Source: JAGOTP01 sp964582475 (GTDB lineage Bacteria > Patescibacteriota > Patescibacteriia > 2-12-FULL-60-25). From it: DNA of 64,000 bases. Location of the stretch: contig CAZOQS010000004.1 in NCBI GenBank assembly GCA_964582475.1, positions 87,007 to 151,006 on the forward strand, given 5' to 3'. The notes under the pieces are model-generated. The model was not told the origin of the DNA and searched no databases. It worked only from the letters and a program-made list of their open reading frames with translations. Numbering within the stretch: position 1 is the first letter of the stretch; each line of letters begins with the position of its first letter. Both the position numbers and the translations under genes were made by a program. This document shows positions 60,207 through 64,000 of the stretch, in pieces.

Positions 60207-60223
60207 TATACTAAAGGCGGTGT
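60207..60223 (+). promoter_or_regulatory. -10 box near the VF530 start
   Basis: TATACT (60207-60212), 11 bases before ATG 60224; TTGCTT at 60186-60191 may be a -35 with short spacing. The leader would be about four bases. Confidence 0.5.
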
Positions 60224-60487
60224 ATGCCAACTTCGCCCAAGGATCCGCTACATGGAAAAACTCTGGAATCCATCCTGACGTTTCTTGTGGACCACTATGG
60301 ATGGTCTGGATTGGCGGATCGTATCAATATCAATTGTTTCCAAAATGAGCCCAGCATTACGTCGAGCTTGAAGTTGCTCAGAAAGACGCCTTGGGCACGC
60401 AAGAAGGTAGAGGGTCTCTATCTTTGGACGGTTCGGTTTGTTGAAACAGAAGATCGGCCAATGGCTCCGTTGGATTTGAAGGTGTAG
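60224..60487 (+). CDS. VF530-family (DUF2132) protein
   Basis: 87 residues matching the family along its length: DPLHGKTLESILTFLVDHYGW..L...I.INCF..NPSI.SSLKFLRKTPWAR.KVE.LYL (here NEPS and LKLLR). A small helical protein with similarity to DNA-binding folds; function unknown. It converges with the HD-domain gene across a 22-base gap. Confidence 0.85.
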   Translation: MPTSPKDPLHGKTLESILTFLVDHYGWSGLADRININCFQNEPSITSSLKLLRKTPWARKKVEGLYLWTVRFVETEDRPMAPLDLKV

Positions 60488-60509
60488 GAGGTTCTATTTT
60501 TGAAAAAAA

Positions 60510-63118
60510 CTAAGTCGGCACGCTCGCTCTGGTTTGATCAGTAAGGCGCTCTGTGATGAGTTTTACGGCTCCGTCGATATCCTGTGTATCGAAAGCCTCT
60601 TTTGCGGCCTCCAGGATGGTGAGATCGATTGGTCTTTTCAGGTCAAGGCTTTTTAGGATCGGACGTAGTTTTGAGAGTAAAGCTCCTGCCTGTCCATCTG
60701 TGAATCCGACGTTTTTCAGATCGTCATACTTCAACATCTCCGGTCTTCGCTCTTTTGATTTTGCTGCAACTTGAGGCTTCGGTGGTTCGAGGTCATCCAG
60801 AGCGATTGGGTCAATCTGAAATGAGGTTAATAACACATTCGTTTCGGTGATTGCGCGATCAAACTCGATCGGAGGCAGCTCGATTTCTTTCAGCTTACGT
60901 AGTTTACGTACAAGATCTTTGCGTAATGCTAGTTTATTCTCGTGAAACAAAACCGTTTCAACGCGTGGTCGTACGGCTCCTGTATCAAGAATAATGCTGG
61001 TGAACTGATCAATAGATCCTTTAACAGCACCCGTTAAAATCTTGAAGCGTTTTGGATCGTAATGACTTGGGAGTTCGTGGAGAGCGGAGCCCGCAACGTG
61101 CACAACCGCTTCTTCGAAGAAGCGGTTTGTCATCGCTTGTTCATCCTCACCCGGCTTTTGATAAAAGCGTCGAAGGGCTTCTAAGCGTTGTTCACCGACG
61201 TGAATCGACCCAGAGCCTGTGTGGTCTTGAATGCCCTGATAGCCGTGTTCGATCACAATTTTTTCAGGTTTCGATCCATGGGGCAGTGTTCGCTTTACTT
61301 CGAGTGTCCGTGTCAGGGGTGAGAACGTGTGTTTGATGTTCGTGATGCGTTCGCCCATTGCTCCATGACTTTTTACGAAGTCTTCTAACTGAACAAGGTT
61401 CGCAAAACCACGTTTTACGAGCAGCTCTTTGACTGCATCCATGGGGATGGCGTTCTCACGAATATGCTTCGCTAAATTTGGAAAGTTTCCACTAAAAATA
61501 CGTTGTTCGATGTCTGCGGGAGTAGTCTTCTCTGTGAACTCTTTAATGGGCTGACTTTCGTAGCGATAGACCGTGTAGCCTTCACGTTCTTCCGCGGGGT
61601 AGTTTCGAAGGTTCTCCATGCGCATGGAGAAATTGCGTAGAGCACCTCTGCCAAGCAAGCCTTCAATTTTATCTTGCTTGATCTCAAGCGGCTCTCCTTG
61701 CTCTTCTGCAAGGGAGAAGGCGAGCTCGACGGCGAGATATAGGCCGCCTGCTCGAGTAGTAACCTCTCCATTTTTCTGACGCGTTAAAATTTCCTGGCGG
61801 ATTCCCTTTCGGAACTTTTGAGGAATTCCAATCTCCGTCAAATCTCCGCCTTCAACGAGCGGAGCCATGAGACGTTCTTTGTTCTGAGATTCTAAGAGAG
61901 GAAGTTTGGTTTCAATCGCTTCGGTGATTTGTGCCCAACCTTTCGTCCAGGTGGCTTTTTCGGGTGTATCCTGTGCAAGCTCCAATTCCATCTTCTGTAC
62001 GAGCATCCCCGCACGCATGGCCTCTGCGAGAGGGGTGCCGTCATTCAGAAGCTCAATCGGGTACATGTCACGTACGACGCGTTCTGCGAGTTCATCCGCG
62101 TCCGTTCGTTCAAGATCACGCGTCGCATCCACGGCTTTCATGTGATGGCGAACCCAGAGGGATACGAGCCGAATTTCGGACTCGGAGATCGAATCGACCC
62201 CGTCTTTAACGAGATGGGATAAGCGCTTTTCTGCAATCCCGGCACCGACACCCGCATGGCCCAAGAATCGTACACGCTGAAACGCCTCATCCGGACGCTG
62301 GTCTACGACGCGATAGCCGGAACCCTCCTTTTTCTTTGCAGAAGGGGCATTTTCGGGGTCTTCGTTTTTCCCCATGTCATGGAAGAAGGCGCTCAATCGC
62401 AATAGTTTTTCGTAGCGGGGGTTTGCGAAGGGAGGGTTTTGATCGATCAGGTCATCCATGTATCCGATCGCTGCGATCAGATGTTCTCCGACCTGTTCTT
62501 TTCCATGCCAGCGCTCGTCTTGTGTCAGCTCACGATTTCGAGCGAATTCGGGGACGACCTTTTCAAGCCAGCCACGTTTATCAAGGAGGGTAATCTTTTC
62601 TTGCGTACCCGCTTCATCAAACGCGTGTAGAAAGAGACGCTTCATGTCTTGTTCAGATCCCTCAGCCTGCTCGAGCTCTGCTTTAAAAGCCTCTATAGAG
62701 ACTGCGCGTCGCGCTAAGCGATCTACGCGTGCTGGATCGAGTGTTTCTTGTTCTTTTGTGACACGACCATCGATTATCTGTCGAGCTGTTTTTAGGACCT
62801 CGGCATCTTTTGGAACGGTGCCACGTCGTAGGGCGTCTCCCACATACACCTTTACACGATCTTGCCGATCTTTCTGCCACTGTTTTTCCTGAGCACGCTT
62901 TTGGAGTCCGGGAAGCTTATCCGCTAAATACTCCACCGTGAAGGTATCCGTAATCGGATGAACAGGTGTGCTTCCTTCTCGCCAGGAGGAAAGGGCGTCT
63001 GCATGCAGGAGGTGCAGTAAATTCGCACCCCACCCAGGAGGGGAATCAAGGAATAGTTTTGAAACGAGTCCCTTACCCGCCTCGACGTCTGCTTGAAGTT
63101 GTTTGGGCGGTAAAAAAA
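60510..63118 (-). CDS. Tandem-HD protein, larger C-terminal part after a frameshift
   Basis: About 869 residues in the frame entered at the poly-T run. It begins LPPKQLQADVEAGKG and continues the first HD unit's tail (LLHLLHADALSSW). A second unit follows: a CCA-enzyme-like helical body, then FFHDMGKNEDP...RFLGHAGVG with the HD metal site and VRHHMKAV. The last 400 residues are helical and unrecognised. A TTG at 63125 could start it alone, but the sequence logic says it continues the upstream ORF. Role unknown; the fold suggests an RNA- or nucleotide-phosphate hydrolase. Confidence 0.7.
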
Positions 63119-63639
63119 AGGTCAACGTGATGCTCGATGAGCCAGGCGCTCTCTGCCGCGATGGCGTCCGGAATATTCCACTTCTCTTTCAGCGTTTGAA
63201 ATGTTTTTACGCCTTTCTGAGCATGCCCGTAGAATGTAATGGCCCCTGTTTTTGGATGACGTCCTTGGGTTGAACGCTTTTCGACATCATGGAATAGGGT
63301 TGCGAGGACGAGTGCAGGCGATGGTCGTTCAACGAGTCGAGCGATGTTTCCGATAATCAAACGGTTATGACGATCTGCATCACCTTCCGCGTGGTTTGAA
63401 GGATCTTGTTCGAGTCCTTTCATCGCCTCAAGTTCGGGAAATAGCTTGCCGAGGAGTCCGGCTCGATCTATTCCTTCATAAAAATGAACGGGATCTTTTA
63501 CAAGCAGGTTCATGATCGCCGCTTTTTCGGCCGGTTGTAAATCTTCAACCGCTTGAATCTGTGGGATGAGCGCTTTAAAGTCTGCCGTCCAGGCGGAGTC
63601 CGGCGAAGAAAGAGCTTGAAGCTGTTTTTCTGAGTACAT
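63073..63639 (-). CDS. Tandem-HD protein, N-terminal part before the frameshift
   Basis: 188 residues as read, of which about the last 13 (TAQTTSSRRRGG) are out of frame. The rest is a CCA-adding-enzyme-like C-terminal body and HD domain without a nucleotidyltransferase head: GLLGKLFPELEAMKG, NHAEGDADRHN (His 83), LATLFHDVEK (HD 117-118), ITFYGHAQKG, WLIEHHVDLFF. The run of eight T (plus-strand A 63112-63119) is the break point. Confidence 0.75.
   Translation of the reverse strand: MYSEKQLQALSSPDSAWTADFKALIPQIQAVEDLQPAEKAAIMNLLVKDPVHFYEGIDRAGLLGKLFPELEAMKGLEQDPSNHAEGDADRHNRLIIGNIARLVERPSPALVLATLFHDVEKRSTQGRHPKTGAITFYGHAQKGVKTFQTLKEKWNIPDAIAAESAWLIEHHVDLFFTAQTTSSRRRGG
63112..63119 (-). other. 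Homopolymer frameshift site in the tandem-HD gene
   Basis: On the minus strand, GAC CTT TTT TTT ACC ends the first frame's homology; removing one T gives GAC CTT TTT TTA CCG, restoring the second. Either a true indel, a sequencing error or slippage during expression. Confidence 0.7.
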
Positions 63640-63737
63640 GGCTTCGATTGTAGCGTTTCGGCAAAAACGTGGCTATGTCCTCTTCCGTATCTACGCGTTG
63701 ACCAGTCTGCTCACTCAATCTACTGTTACTCTTACCT

Positions 63738-64000
63738 ATGAGACTGTATCTTTCTTCCTATAAATTAGGGAATCAACCAGAGCGTTTTGCTCAGCGTGTG
63801 AGAGAAATTAAACGGGTCGCGGTGATCGCGAATTCGGGCTACCCGATCGACCGGGCGCGGCTGGCGGCGCTGCTGGGGTTCGATGGCGTCGTGGAGAACG
63901 CCTACGATGCGAACCACCTGTCGCCGGTCGACAGCGGGCTCGATGTCGCGTCCGCGCTGGCGATCTCCACCAGTTCGTAAAGTTCGCGCACCACAATCTT
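63738..64000 (+). CDS. Peptidase E (S51)-like N-terminus running into foreign-looking sequence
   Basis: MRLYLSSYKLGNQPERF...KRVAVIANSG is the N-terminus of a dipeptidase E-like protein, ending at about 63838. From there the frame becomes very G+C-rich and reads YPIDRARLAALLGFDGVVENAYDANHL..., which is not S51 sequence and weakly recalls the fumarate/argininosuccinate lyase superfamily, and stops at 63980. A GAATTC lies at 63830-63835 near the switch. Probably a chimeric join at a contig end; treat the C-terminal part with caution. Confidence 0.45.

Noticed and set aside
60510..63125. TTG at 63125 as an independent start of the larger HD-protein ORF
   Set aside because: Homology runs continuously from the upstream ORF through the poly-T run, so a split gene is simpler.

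Overview
The window reads as a piece of a Candidate Phyla Radiation (Patescibacteria) chromosome. The main evidence is the ribosomal protein operon: rpsE (uS5) is followed 11 bases later by rplO (uL15), with no rpmD (uL30) between them, a known CPR trait. Supporting signs are the short intergenic gaps, surface proteins with CPR-style repeats, a VirB2-like pilin domain protein and many small genes of unknown function. No rRNA, tRNA, CRISPR array, insertion sequence or prophage was seen.

Layout. 1-4450: a histidine phosphatase cut by the left edge, HU, a LOG-family protein, rpmB on the minus strand, a site-2 protease and a large membrane protein with a UbiA-like C-terminal half. 4500-20457: str-S10-spc operon, rpsL-rpsG-fusA-(unknown gene)-tuf-rpsJ-rplCDWB-rpsS-rplV-rpsC-rplP-rpmC-rpsQ-rplNXE-rpsNH-rplFR-rpsE-rplO-secY, with stem-loops at rpsG/fusA, tuf/rpsJ and rpsJ/rplC. 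20537-23355: ppa-like, adk, map, mutM. 23398-27405: secreted or membrane proteins (CARDB/TSP3 protein, phosphodiester glycosidase lipoprotein, DedA) and an orphan. 27409-31898 (minus): pilin/hydrolase protein, TolB-like propeller, DEAD-box helicase. 32041-36936 (minus): a thiol-redox operon (thioredoxin lipoprotein, CcdA-thioredoxin fusion, tmk, zincin, broken msrB) and a small XRE regulator with a membrane partner. 37023-44869: iron transporter, miscellaneous genes, a Spy-like protein beside a two-component system, a CAP-domain protein, pirin. 45391-54302: a glycan cluster (epimerase, three glycosyltransferases, deacetylase, ATP-grasp, PHP, HD hydrolase, kinase-like protein). 54351-63639: DoxX, cytochrome b5, xth, cupin, YdcF, aldose epimerase, AraC-MGMT fusion, VF530 and a frameshifted tandem-HD protein. 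At about 63.83 kb the composition changes abruptly inside a peptidase E gene, which suggests a chimeric end.

Translation signals are the most striking feature. None of the 25 genes from rpsL to secY has a convincing Shine-Dalgarno sequence. In 23 of the 25 the base before ATG is T, and in the other two it is C. Several other genes have a -10 box so close to ATG that their mRNAs should be leaderless or nearly so. uS3 and uS5, which flank the mRNA entry channel, both carry Arg/Gly-rich tails. One gene (38047-38784) breaks the rule with a perfect AGGAGG and richer G+C, and looks foreign.

A second coherent system is a regulon that can be read from the sequence: two near-identical inverted repeats, each overlapping a -35 box, lie upstream of the thiol-redox operon and of the XRE regulator gene itself.
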